DNA of 64,000 bases from Anastatus disparis (taxonomy: Eukaryota > Arthropoda > Insecta > Hymenoptera > Eupelmidae): contig JAFFSR010000351.1 in the NCBI GenBank assembly GCA_017163975.1, forward strand, positions 1,849,001 to 1,913,000. The letters run 5' to 3'. Within the stretch, counting starts at the first letter, position 1. Every line of letters starts with the position of its first letter. This document shows positions 22,681 to 34,735 of this stretch, one piece after another. A program made the translations under genes and the position numbers. The notes under the pieces were generated by a model. The model was not told the DNA's origin. It searched no databases and saw nothing but the letters and a program-made list of their open reading frames with translations.

Positions 22681-23431
22681 TTTAAACAATGACATATTTC
22701 AGGATTCTTAAAATTTGTATTATACCAAAAATAAAAAGAAATGCACTCTTTATTAAAAGTGCATTCATACGTAAACCTTATAGGAAATATTATACAAAAA
22801 TGATAGAAGTCAGTAATTCTGCAACTTGTAAAAGCATTGAAATTGGCATTTTTAAGTACTTCGGTCAGTTCTACTTTATGTTACATTGAGTTTAAGAGTG
22901 TACATCAACGTGTTAAATATAATAGCATAAAAACAACAAGAACAGTTTTTCATTTTACAGTATTAAATCTTTAGAGTGGAATAAAATGATGGTAAATCCC
23001 ATGAACGTGTTAAACTTGCTTTTAATAACATTTCAAGCACTTAATATGAAAGAAACTCCAATAACACAGCGAGAAAGAGATTTAAAAGAGCATATTGGAC
23101 AAATTTGATTAAACTCTATGCATGAATTCAATGAATTTGAAGTTGTTGAGGATGAAACTCTTGATTTTGCAGAACCTTATAAAGATATTCAAATGCAGGT
23201 TGTAGAAGATGATGAAAGAGATAGTATTACAGATGAAAGTTTTCAGCAGTGCACATCAGACGTTGAAGAATTAGATCATGATTATAAAGCAAGAGCAGTA
23301 GAGTTTTGGAGGAGTGGTGTTAATAAAAATTTAAATTTAAAAACCGTACAAAATAGATTTTGAAAGGTAACATCAATAACACAATTAAAACGTTGGACAG
23401 AAACTTTAAATAAAGGCGGAACTCATAGCTA

Positions 23432-24104
23432 CACAAAAAATTTTTAACAAAAAAAAACCGACTTCAAAAAATGCACTGAAAAGTAACAAATAATTTATTA
23501 TCTTCAGAAATCATACAAATAATTGGTAAAATACAATTTTAGAAGTCGGCGTCTAATTCCTCAATGAATGTAAACGTTATTTTTTAACAATAAATGTAAA
23601 CGTTATTTTTGAACAATGAATGTGAACGTTATTTTTGAAAAAATGGACTAAGTCGTTTTGCTTACGCACCACAGATTTAGAATTAGACGCCGACTTCTAA
23701 AATTGTATTTTACCAATTATTTGTATGATTTCTGAAAATAATAAATTATTTGTTACTTTTCAGTGCATTTTTTTAAGTCGGTTTTTTTTTTGTTGAAAAT
23801 TTTTTATTTTTTTATTTTATTTTTATTTGTCATTTTTTAGTGCAATGTTTTTAAAATCTTATTTTTTGTGAAAAATTTTGTTTTAATTCGATACTTTTAA
23901 AGTCGGTTTTTATTTATTAAAAATTTTTTAAATTGTTTGTTTTTGTTAAAAAATTTTTATTTTCTATCTTCTAGTGAATACCCTTACTAAAAACGCAAAT
24001 ATAGGTAGACCCACTAATTACATTAAACTTTCATTATTAATTCATAACGCATGCATTAGTACACCACCAAGCAATATATAGCAGGAAAGAAAGAAGGCTC
24101 AACA

Positions 24105-24152
<48 letters not shown>

Positions 24153-24413
24153 AAGAGAAGGGAGGTAAATGAGAAAACAAAACACCCGGTTTTTTTCTTA
24201 ATTTGATAATTGGGTCATACAAACCGAATATTGGCCCAATAACTATAGGACACGTATGGAACCTTCCTGCAGACATTCTCTATCAGATGAGAAAAAGTTT
24301 TTTCGAATCGGTTAAGAAATGACGGAGTTATGAGGTAACAGACATAAAAAAAAAAAAAAAAAAAAAAGATTCAGTCGAATTGAGAACCTCCTCCTTTTTG
24401 AAGTCGGTTAAAA
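23432..24413. mobile_element. Fold-back repeat element inserted in the transposase
   Basis: The insert is flanked by ATAGCTA at 23,425-23,431 and 24,414-24,420. Its left part is a near-perfect inverted repeat: arms 23,450-23,558 and about 23,678-23,794, each holding AACCGACTTC and GTAACAAATAATTTATTA. The loop carries three copies of a 24-bp unit (AATGTAAACGTTATTTTT). The right part has an (AG)n run, CGAATCGGTTAAGAAATGACG, an A run, and GAGAACCTCCTCC-TTTTTGAAGTCGG. The last phrase is, from memory, common in repeats of other insects, notably Lepidoptera. No ORF is present. Confidence 0.55.
24107..24148. repeat. (AG)n microsatellite
   Basis: An uninterrupted AG run of about 42 bp lies inside the fold-back insert. 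Confidence 0.95.
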
Positions 24414-25005
24414 ATAGCTAGAATTTGTTTATTTGTGTTAGAAAATTTTAAAGCTGCTGTTGTTGCTGGATCTATTATATATGATATACATTTACAGAAA
24501 CGGGCCCTGCAAGCACAAAAGGATATTGGTCATGAAGATTTTTGTTTCAAAGCATCAAAACATTGGGTAAAAAATTTTAAGAGAGTCCATAGAATTGTTG
24601 GAAGAAAAATTAATGAATTTATTATTAAAAAAACAATAGAAGGAGTAGATTATTTACGAAAAAAAGCTGATGAATTTGTTATTGAAGTGAAAAATCTTAT
24701 TAAAGAAAAACGAATAGAAAATGTTTATAACTCAGATCAAAGTGGATTTCAATTAGAAGTCCATTCTGGCCGTACATTAGCAATCGAAAGGGAAAGGCAA
24801 GTAGAATGGTTGGTGCAATCTGTAACTGCTACGACTCATAGCTACACAATACAACCAACAATATCTGGTCATGGTAGACTTCTTTCCCCTCTTTTTATTG
24901 TTCTTAAAGAAAAAACTGGTCAATTCGGGCCAGTTGTATCACAAGAGCTGTTCAGAGCAGCTAACATTTATGCAATGGCTTCTAAATCAGGAAAATTAAC
25001 TTCAG

Positions 25006-25151
25006 GTATTATTTCATATTAGGCGTATTCGAATAATTATGATACTATTTTGAATTCAGAAGGCATCCTGTGTTATTATTAGTGATCATTTTTTTGTTTT
25101 AATTTGTATTCTATTGAAAATTACTAAAATTTAAAATTCCTCTGATTTTAG
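25006..25151 (+). other. Probable intron in the pogo-like transposase
   Basis: The junction TCAG/GTATT at 25,005-25,006 and TTTTAG/ATCAT at 25,151-25,152 fits GT-AG rules. Joining the flanks gives Thr-Ser-Asp-His, where related transposases as I remember them have a Ser-Asp-His-Phe-like sequence. The 146 bp between are AT-rich and full of stops. Confidence 0.5.
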
Positions 25152-25697
25152 ATCATCAAACTCAAAGAAGTATATTTTTCGAATGTTGGTTTATCAAGTG
25201 TACTTTTGGTAGACTCATGGACTGGGCACTGTCCTTCATTCGTAGAAGAAGTAAAACCTATTAATATAAAAATAACTTTAAAAATAATTCCAAAAGGAAC
25301 TATAGGCAAAATACAACCGCTAGATGTTTTTGGATTTAGAGTTTGGAAAAATTATGTAAGACACTTTTCGGACAGCGTGGTATTGATAAAGGAAGAATTG
25401 AATCTATATTTCAGGAACAATGTCATTAAACTTAAATCTTTAGTGCACAATCAATCATCTTCTCCGAGACACATAAATCTGTTTAAATATTCATAGAATA
25501 AAAGTGGTTACACGGATGTTCATCCTGAAAATTTTGAAAATTCAGTCAATTTTGCTTTTAGATCACAATTTAATATACTTTGTGAAATTGCAGGGTGCTC
25601 TAATGTCGCAATAGTTCGATGTTCATAGTGTAAGAAATCTTTACGTTTGAAACACTTTTTTGATGATTATCATTATTGTTCCATTTATGATCCTTGA

Positions 25698-27770
25698 TAG
25701 CAATAAATGTGTAAATCTGCAAATAAATTAAAAAAATGTAAAAATAATTCAAGAATATAATTTTTCATTTAAGGATAAAATAAAAAAATAACCTCAAGGA
25801 TAAATCAATCAAGAAAAAAAATTTTTTCTTCGTAAATCTCGAAAAACATCAACTTTAATTTTTTATTTTCTTGATGATAGTGCAATTTTTAACCAAATCT
25901 AGCCGATTTGATCAATTTTATATTGAAAAAATAGCGAAAAATTGCACATTTACCCTTAAAAAAACAGGGGTTGACACCCTTCGGGGTAAAAGTTATGCCT
26001 ATAGTAGCGTCTTTTTATAATAAAGAATCTGGCGTTGGTTTTATTTAAAAACTCCGAATTGTTTTTAAAATATTACTTTTTCTTTTAAATAACTATTTTT
26101 TTAAATTTTGAACATACAAAGTTATAGCTTTGAATAAATCACCCTTTTAATTTAATTAAAGATTTTTTAAAATTAAATTTAGTATGCTTGATTTAAGTAA
26201 ATATTTATTTGGATCAAGCAAACGCTTGTTTAAATAATGTTCCTAATAAATTAATAAAAAAAATTTTGAATCCAAAAGATAATTTTTTAAATTTAAATAA
26301 TTTTTTATTCAAAGATATTTTTGAATTATTTTAAAACATTTTTATTTCATTTTATTAAATTTATTATTAAATATGTCTATATTTTTATTAAATATGTCTT
26401 GTTTGTTTCAAGCAATCAGTTGTTTGGTTCAAACATTTTGATTTTTACAAAATATATTCATTTGATTTTAACATTTCTTTTTTTCAGTGCGTATCTGTGT
26501 TAGCTTTACAATTATAACCATTTAAACAATTGAATTGCTTATAATTACCGAAAATTGTAATCCCGCAGAATCCTGCTTTTGCGTGCTTATTATGTACATT
26601 AAGAATTACTTTTCCCCACAAGGTCAACTCCTAAATCATTAAATTAAAGGAATTATAAATTTTTAAAAATTTAACCCTCTTTCACATTCTTCTTGAAAAT
26701 TAAAAATGCCATAAAAATGAATTAAAATGAATTTTAAAGCTCTTGAAAATTCCTACATTTTATCTTATTTAATCATTATAATAGTTTCTATGGCTCCAAA
26801 GATATTCGCGGTCAAAAAGAAAAAATGTTAATTTTCAACGTTTAAAAATTTGGTTTGAACAAAAATATACAATATCTGTTGGGTCCATTTTGGATATTTT
26901 ATTCCCAGAAACTTACTTTGCATAATAGCACAGTTAGTTAACTGTTAAACTTTTTTTGCAAAAATTAGCCAGTTTGCAGCTAAATTGACTGGCTTATCAG
27001 TTCTGTTGAACATCAAAAAGGTTAAAATATGGTGGAATTTATAGTCCCTCGGTATAAAAATGATTAAGAGTTTGACATGATAATTTATAGATAATAATAT
27101 GTACCTTTAAAAAATTATAAGTGTACGTCCAGTATACAGAATCTATATGCTCGATTAGTATTGGTATTAAACATTTTTTATGATTAATCTAACAGAAAGT
27201 CATTTAGATATTCAAAAGAGAATTTATCAAAAAGGGCAATGCGAAGATTAAGTTCTTTGGCACCCTTATCTATATTTCTTGTTCTTTCTTCCTAGATTTA
27301 CTGGACCTAGCATTAAGGTAGCTGATTATTTTGCTAAGCGCACAGAGAATAGAAGAACGAGTAAAATGAAAGAGATAAACATTACAGCCACAACAAGGAA
27401 AGAGAAAAGCAAGCGCAAGCACAAGAAGAGAAGACTCAGAGGCCAACTGATCATCGTATGCATTTAAATTGGTTCATTAAAACCACTCTAACTCTCTGTT
27501 CTCCCCACCTCTGTGTATGCATTATTATACTATACGGCAATTTTTCTCTCCCATCTTCAGACCAGCCCTCGATTTTCTCTTGCCACCAAATTCGTGCATG
27601 CAACGAGCTACCTATTCACAATTCGCAAGAGCTCTCTGAAATTTTTTTATATTTCTTCTTTTCTCTTTCATTCTTTTGCTTACAAGTTTTGACTACCCTA
27701 ACACGTACGTGTGGGAAAACATTGCGTACTTATCCTGGCTAACCAACTACCAAGTCAAATATCTTCTACG
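25698..27770. other. AT-rich stretch without supportable gene
   Basis: No domain or RNA gene is recognisable. The 62-codon ORF at 27,279-27,467 ends in a Lys/Arg-rich run (KSKRKHKKRRLRG) created by AGA/AAG-rich sequence and is not called. A CT-rich zone leading into the microsatellite begins at about 27,480. Confidence 0.5.
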
Positions 27771-27775
27771 ATTAT

Positions 27776-27939
<164 letters not shown>

Positions 27940-28334
27940 AGTGCTTCAGCTTGTATGTACACTAATTTTCATCTTTCTAATTATCAAGAACATTATGTAA
28001 AATCAGAAGTAAAAAAGCGTTGATATATAACATTTTTAGACTGGATTATGAATAGTGGATTTATATAAATATTCTGTCTCGTTTGATACCATTTGATACC
28101 AATGATAAATCTTCTACAATATCATCTTTTTCTTCAACTGTATTATTCTGAAAATTAACCTTTCTAAAATGAATAGAGAACAGTCGACACAGAAAGATTT
28201 TTCTATATGTGTGGGTTAGAATGAGAGTGGCATAAATCACATATTTATAATTTCGAGATTTTTGATGTTAAATTTATAAGTCAATAAAAAAATTTAAAAA
28301 AAGTTTTTTTAAATTATAGTGCATTGAATTGATA

Positions 28335-28734
28335 GATTCCCATATGGAAATAATTTCTGTGAATAACTGTAAATAATAGTGAATAATTGTAAATAACTGT
28401 TATAAAATGTCAGAATTGAGACAAAAATAATAGTTATTGACAGTTATTTACTATTATTTATCATTAATTACTATTATTTACAATTATTTACAATTATTTA
28501 CAGTTTTTTATAGTTATTTACAATTATTCATAATTATTTACAGTTATTTACATTTTCAAAAATTTTTTGAATTAGTGAATAATTTAATGTTATTAATAAT
28601 TATTTACAATTATTTATAGTTATTTACAGTTATTTATAATTATTTACAATTATTTACAATTTTTCATAGTTTTTTACAATTATTTACAATTATTCACATT
28701 TTCAAAAATTTTATAAAAAAAATAAATAAAGAGT
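28335..28734. repeat. Array of TTTACAGTTATTTACAATTA-type units
   Basis: Short units of about 10-11 bp (TTTACAATTA, TTTACAGTTA, TTTATAGTTA) form an imperfect array in the outer arm. The same array is at 33,885-33,943 and 36,656-36,800, on either side of the Helentron-like insertion. Confidence 0.8.
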
Positions 28735-29352
28735 ATAGCCGAATAAGCATGTAAAAATAGCCTTAACTCGGATTTCCCTAAAACTTTGCTTATTTTTTTG
28801 TCTTGTCAAAAAACTAAAATCCTGAAAGTTTCAGATCCCTATGGTCAAAATTGGCTTCATAACCTCAAAAAACGTGTTTTTCGTTTTTTTTGCTATAATT
28901 AGGTGAATTCTTAATGGATCTTCAAAATTCGAAATCGAGGTAAAAGAGGACGATAAAACGCATTTATTTAACGACTATATAAAACCTTACGAGTCTCAAA
29001 CATAACCTAAAAATAAATTTGAAAATTTCAAAATGGCCTGTACATTAACGGTATGAATGCATACTTATTTTTGACTTTTAGACACTTTACTTTTCATAAA
29101 ATCTATCATTCATATATTTTGCAGATTTTTGTAGGAATGGTGGAAAGTACCTAAAATATCAATAAACTGAAAATTTTATAGATTTATCGCATTTTAGAGG
29201 CTCTATTGCATTCTGATCATGAAAATAACACCAAATACACGTTCAGCGACTAAAAAAATCTCTTAAATATCGATATTCAGTCCGATTTATATCATATGTA
29301 TCCATAAAATACTAGAATAAGCTTAAAAAAAATCGTTTTTCGATCAAAAAAA
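28735..29352 (+). repeat. Left core arm of the 1-kb inverted repeat
   Basis: The arm contains CATGTAAAAATAGCC at the outer side and AATCGTTTTTCGATCAAAAA at the inner side. It pairs with 33,237-33,860. Differences are mostly single substitutions. Confidence 0.85.
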
Positions 29353-29664
29353 CATTTTGCGAAAGATTTATTAATACTTATGAATTTTTCATTGAAATTT
29401 TTGAAATATTTATTAAATCTTTCATCAAATGTTTCAAAATACGTTTTAGAAATATTTCATGTAAGATTTCTAAATAATTATAAACAATCCATGAAATATT
29501 TAAAATATTTCATGTAAGATTTCTAAATAATTATAAACAATCCATGAAATATTTAAAATATTTCAGAAATTTGTAAAATAATATTTTAAAAAATATTTTA
29601 GAAATATTTAGAGAATATTTCGTGAAATATTTCATAAAACTTTCAAGAAATCTGTATGAATATA

Positions 29665-30019
29665 CAGTCAACTACCTCGATATGACCACTCTTTTAATGG
29701 CCATACCCCTCCGTCAATGCTCGAAGCTGATCCCTTCCATATCTACTAACTCTTGAGCCCTGTAATTCATATCTGACATTTTCTATATGGTCACGAGTTT
29801 CTTAAACTTTTATTGAAAGGAAAAACATGGATTTGAAGACAAGAATATAAACGCAGGCTGAATCTAAAGCCAAAAAATGTAGTGCGCCCCTTGGCCATAA
29901 TCAGAGCGTAAGACACTATTTCTCAATTCGAATAAAACGGTTATTGGTGGGGGTATGTTGATACTTAGAATTTTACCTCCCTGTATCGGCCTGGTAGGCC
30001 ATATCGAGGTAGTTGACTT
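29665..30019. mobile_element. 355-bp Tigger-like MITE
   Basis: The terminal repeats CAGTCAACTACCTCGATATG and its inverse (CATATCGAGGTAGTTGACTT) span about 24 bp with few mismatches. The flanks are TA at 29,663-29,664 and 30,020-30,021. The CAGT start, the ACCTCGATAT phrase and the TA site resemble pogo/Tigger termini. There is no ORF. It is inserted in an AAATATTTC-rich repeat. Confidence 0.85.
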
Positions 30020-30106
30020 TAGTCACGATAAAGTCTTAGAAATATTTTATTATTATTTTTGAAAGATTTCCTGAATATATTATGTAATATTTCAAATCAA
30101 CCTTTA

Positions 30107-30930
30107 CACGGAAAAAGGAAAATACCTGAAAAGAATGTACTTATTTGAGTCAGTACTAGAAAGAATATTACCAGTCGTTTTTTAATTGATACTCAGTATA
30201 TATTTTAAAACGACCTATATAAGTACATTTTTTAACGCGACTCGTCCCAAGAATTGTGTGGTATAGTACCGAATTTTTCCGTACTACGGGACTAAATTAT
30301 CTTTTACTAACATAGTATACATAAAAAGTTATATACAAACTTACGATGTATAGTATTTCGAGGTTAGGTTTGTCAAGCTTGATCTAACTTTCAATCCAAG
30401 TTTATAAAAGAAATAAATTCAAATGACTTTTTATTTTAACAAAAATAATTGTACTAACATAGCTATAGCGCGGATAAGTTAGAATATTTGTTTGATTAAT
30501 GAATTTAAAAAGATGTCAACAAAATAAAAAAAGCAAAAATCGATTCTAACAGCTCTGACATCCTGTTAAGTTGAAAATTAATTATTAGTAATTTAAAAGG
30601 GTTATATATTATAAAAATGATTTTAGAATCATCAATTTTTAATTCTAGTATGGGAAAATCAGTTCTATATATAGCAATTATATTCTCTGCAAAATTTTAC
30701 CCCTGGATCGGATAGGTGAAATATCAGTCCTAGTACCGAAAAAATAGGTACTACGTAGCGGAAATTCATGCACTCAGTTCGTAATATAGTTATGCCAGCA
30801 TTAGTAGTTAAAATTTGAAGTATAGTATTGATTAAAATTATACTATTACATTTTTTTTTCAATACTTTATCACAGAAATAATACATACTACGTGTAGTAT
30901 TGATTTTAATGGTATTTACCTTTTTCCGTG
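30107..30930. mobile_element. 824-bp MITE with CACGGAAAAAGG termini
   Basis: The ends CACGGAAAAAGGAAAATACC and GGTATTTACCTTTTTCCGTG are inverted and flanked by TA on both sides (30,105-30,106; 30,931-30,932). The right TA is also the left boundary of the next MITE, so this element landed exactly at that junction. Some internal palindromic pairs (GTACTAC, TACTACGTAG) are visible. A 73-codon minus ORF at 30,665-30,886 has no recognisable domain. Confidence 0.8.
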
Positions 30931-30932
30931 TA

Positions 30933-31069
30933 GAGGGCCGGAGTTTTGAAAAATTTGAAAATCGAATTTTTCTATAGGAATGTGGTCTAAGGTCCCTGAG
31001 TTAGAGCCAAACTAAGTTGCGATGTTGGTGAGTCAGACCCCTTACGCCTAGAGGTGTATTCCGGCCCTC
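30933..31069. mobile_element. 137-bp MITE with GAGGGCCGGA termini
   Basis: The element begins GAGGGCCGGAG and ends TTCCGGCCCTC. With the 824-bp MITE removed it is flanked by TA on both sides within the palindromic target CCTT-TA-AAGG. The inside contains GTGAGTCAGACCCCTTACGC. It is non-coding. Confidence 0.8.
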
Positions 31070-31071
31070 TA

Positions 31072-33236
31072 AAGGTTAATCTTTTGGAATGATGTATGAA
31101 ATATTTAGGAAATATTTCATGCTATGTGGGAGATAAACTTCAAGTGAATTTAATGGTATGAAAAATAATTCTTAAATTTGATTTTTATATTTATCTATAT
31201 TTAAAAAAATATTTTTAATCATAAAAAATTACAATATTTTATATTAATAAAGTATAACTTATTCTTTTTATATTTCTTTTCAATCTTCATCACTATCTTC
31301 ATTAATTACAGGGATTGTATTTTCCACATGAAATAAATCATTTAATGCTGCTGCAGAGATATTGTAGATGGAACACTCTATCATAGAACAGCACGGATAC
31401 GGCACGGCACGGAACAGCACGACCCCTTGAAAAGTTCCGTCATCTGGATTCTCCCTAAGACGGGCAGGACAGGAGTGTCTTGAAAGAGCCACCGAAATTA
31501 TTATTAAATAATTATTTTTAAATTAAAAACTGAATTTAACTGAATCACAAAGGAAAATAATAAATAACAAATAGAAAGTGAATAAAAAATTCAAGGAGTT
31601 AATAACTCTTGAAATCATTGAAGCACCCAATTTAGAATCGATTTCAATCTGTTATGAAATCAGTATATTTAAAACGAAATCTTAAAATCATAATATTTAA
31701 AAAATTTTTAGTAATTTTTCAAAAGTTGAAGAAAGTATAGAATATGGAGTTCTTTGTTCATGGCATACGTTATAATACAAAATAGTGCTATTTTGAAGTC
31801 GGCACCCATGGGTATATCAATGTAAAAAATCATGTAACTACAATTTCACCTCCGATTAAACAGAATAATAGTTTAATTTTAAGCTTAAATGTAATTAATG
31901 AAAAAAAGAATTATTTCTAACTTCAGATTGTAATTATTTTTATATTATAAAAGCGATTTTTCATTAAAAATTATTGATTTGAAAATAGTATCTTAATTAA
32001 TTTATAATAGTTACATGAAAATTATTCACATTCTTAGTATCATAATTATACATAGTTTTCTTTTTCTATATTAACTGTACTGTAGGACTATCTTTTGTTT
32101 ATAATTAACTTATTCAATGCATTTAATTTATACTTAAATTTAGACTTTTTTATTCATAATGTTTATATTTAATTTTTAATTAATGAAATCAAATACCCAA
32201 TAATGACATAAACTTCGTGAAATTAAATGAATCCACTTGAATTCGCTTTATTTTTTAGTAAAGTGACTACACTTGAAATCAATTTAAAATCATAATGAAA
32301 TCGTGTAAATTTGAAATCATTCCATCAATTATTCTTAGAGATGTTAACCCCTTGAAAAAATTAGTAATTTAAAAATGAACAATTTTTTTAATAATTAAAT
32401 CATGTTTCAAGGTTAATGAAGATAATATTTTTTTCGTTATCAATTAAAATAGCAGACTAATTTATTTTCAGTTTCAGATTGCCTGAATGTGGTTATTTTT
32501 GTAAATTATTGTTACATTCTTGCGTTATGTAATCATTGTCTTTATTTTTTAATTCGAACAGTTAATACCGTAAAGAACGGGATTCTTATCAGGGCATGAT
32601 TTCTTTTATATAATCAGAAACTACATCTTCTACGGTAACACGAACAAATATAAACTACAGAGCTGTCCCGCACAGCATAGAATGTTTTGGAATCTTTCGA
32701 AAATATTTCAAACGTTTTATACTGTGTGGGGCTCACCTGCCTGCTTATATTCCAACACAAGCTCGGCTCGCTAATGTTTCTTTCAAATAGTAAAATATTT
32801 TTGTAATATTATATCACTATTTTGATGTTGATTACTTTTAAATCATGCTGTAGCACAACATAAACTATTTTTGCTGGCTAGGCGCATTATTTGGCGATAT
32901 TTTGGTGGTGCTAGACAAAACATCGCACTTAATAATATAAACAATCTCAGTAAGAAGCTCTTAGAATCAATCAATATGTTTTTGAGGTTATTTCAAAGAA
33001 ATCATACAAAGAATTGTTTCGAATACGTCAGAAAAATGATAGTTGAGGTCATTTTTAGTCACTATATGCATTTTTTGAGGTTAATTTCATATCTTTCGGC
33101 CAAAAATTGTACTTAATAAGATTAAAAATCAGTACCAAGAAAGTTATTGGTCAGTAAATAAAATTTTAAGCTTACTTCGAAGATAACGTGGTAAAATTAT
33201 AGTTTAAGATGGTAATAAAAAGATTAAAGGAGTCTT
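31072..33236. other. AT-rich centre of composite element, no supportable gene
   Basis: The stretch includes an AAATATTTC-rich end (31,072-31,133) and a 64-bp relative with both termini (32,667-32,730). A 70-codon minus ORF at 31,280-31,492 ends in an acidic tail (NEDSDED) and overlaps a GGCACGG run; I do not recognise it. An 81-codon plus ORF at 32,871-33,116 is also unrecognised. Confidence 0.4.
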
Positions 33237-33860
33237 TTTGATCAAAAAACGATTTTTTTTAAGCTTATTCTAGTATTTTATGGATACATATGATATAAAT
33301 CGGACTGAATATCGATATTTAAGAGATTTTTTTTGTCGCTGAACGTGTATTTGGTGTTATTTTCATGATCAGAATGCAATAGAGCTTCTAAAATGCTATA
33401 AATCTATAAAATTTTCAGTTTATTGATATTTTAGGTACTTTTCACCATTCCTACAAAAATCTGCAAAATATATGAATGATAGATTTTATGAAAAGTAAAG
33501 TTTCTAAAAGTCAAAAATAAGTATGCATTCATACCGTTAATGTACAGGCCATTTGGAAATTTTCAAATTTATTTTTAGGTTATGTTTGAGACTCGTAAGG
33601 TTTTATATAGTCGTTAAATAAATGCGTTTTATCGTCCTCTTTTACCTCGATTTCGAATTTTGAAGATCCATTAAGAATTCACCTAATTATAGCAAAAAAA
33701 CCGAAAAACACGTTTTTTGAGGTTATGAAACCAATTTGGACCATAGGGATCTGCAACTTTCAGGATTTTAGTTTTTTGACAAGACAAAAAAATAAGCAAA
33801 GTTTCAGGGAAATCCGAGTTAAGGCCATTTTTACATGCTTATTCGGCCATACTCTTTGTG
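33237..33860 (-). repeat. Right core arm of the 1-kb inverted repeat
   Basis: This is the inverted partner of 28,735-29,352, starting TTGATCAAAAAACGATT and ending GGCCATTTTTACATG-CTTATTCGG. The 62-codon ORF over part of it is not conserved in the other arm and is not called. Confidence 0.85.
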
Positions 33861-33947
33861 AAAATTTTCGAGAATGTAAATTACTGCAAATAACTGTAAA
33901 AAACTATAAATAATCGTACATAACTGTAAATAATTGTAAAAAACGCT

Positions 33948-33962
33948 GCCAAGTGCTTTGGC
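33948..33962. other. Terminal hairpin of Helentron-like copy 2
   Basis: GCCAA-GTGCT-TTGGC forms a 5-bp stem with a 5-nt loop, 4 nt from the inferred end. The same hairpin with loop AGCAC is at 1,803-1,817 in copy 1. Its conservation in two otherwise diverged copies suggests a functional end. Confidence 0.6.
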
Positions 33963-34735
33963 GGAATGCTTTCTGATAGAGCTCTTTGAGTTTCATCAAT
34001 TTTTTATATTTATTGTGATTTTAATATAAAAAAATTGTCTAACATTAATATTTATTTATAAATTTGTACTTTAAAAGAACGATGACAACGAATTCTCAAA
34101 ATGAATTTTCAAAATGCTCTAAAATTATAACTGCACTAAGAAAATAAGTTTACCAAAGCTTGTTTCATTAAGGCAATAACGAATAATTTTCATAATAATT
34201 TTATAGCAAATCTATCGAATGGTTTTAGTGTAATATAAAAAAAATGAAAAATAAACATTTTTTAAAAATTTTCAAAATGCTCTAAAATTAATAGTATGCC
34301 AAGAAAATAAGTTTTCAAATGTTTTTCTTATTTGAACAGTAGCAAATAATGACTATACAAATTTTTAAACAAATTCTTAGAGTAATTTACGTAAGACCCA
34401 AAAAATATGATAAATTTTTTTATAAAAATTTTTAAAACGCTCTAAAATTATAGCTGTGCTGAAAAAATTAGTTTCCCAAAGCTTGTTTTAATAAGGCAAT
34501 GACGAATAAGTTGCATAATAATTTTAGAGCAAATCTAACGAATGGTTTTTGTGTAATATAAAAAAAAATGAAAAATAAACATTTTTTGAAAAATTTTCTA
34601 AGTGCTCTAAAATTTAAACTGCACTAAAGAAATGAGTTTTCCAGAGCTAATTTTCCTCAGAAAATAGCGAATAACTTGCATACAAATTTTGGAGCAAATC
34701 TATGGAATGGCTTTCATAAAATAAAAGAAAAATGA

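Larger units (their letters stand above)
22986..25697 (+). pseudogene. pogo/Tigger-like DDD transposase, one intron, split by insertion
   Basis: The reading frame resumes across interruptions: an acidic N-terminus and a helix-turn-helix-like part (YKARAVEFWRSGVNKN, ITQLKRWTETLNKGG) before 23,431, and the CENP-B-type and catalytic parts after 24,414. Catalytic Asp positions are visible in YNSDQSGF, LLVDSWTGHCP and IQPLDVFGFRVWK, the D-D-D arrangement of pogo/Tigger enzymes. A Cys/His cluster (CEIAGCSN, CKKSL, H, H) ends the protein. An intron is inferred at 25,006-25,151. Stops occur at 23,108, 23,361, 25,494 and 25,626, and a frameshift follows the intron. No terminal repeats were identified. 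The copy is dead. Confidence 0.75.

Noticed and set aside
28081..28110. Direct repeat GATACCATTTGATACC as a TSD
   Set aside because: It is an immediate tandem of a short phrase with no element between.
28380..28720. CRISPR-like array of short repeats
   Set aside because: The 10-11 bp TTTACARTTA units have no unique spacers and the DNA is eukaryotic.
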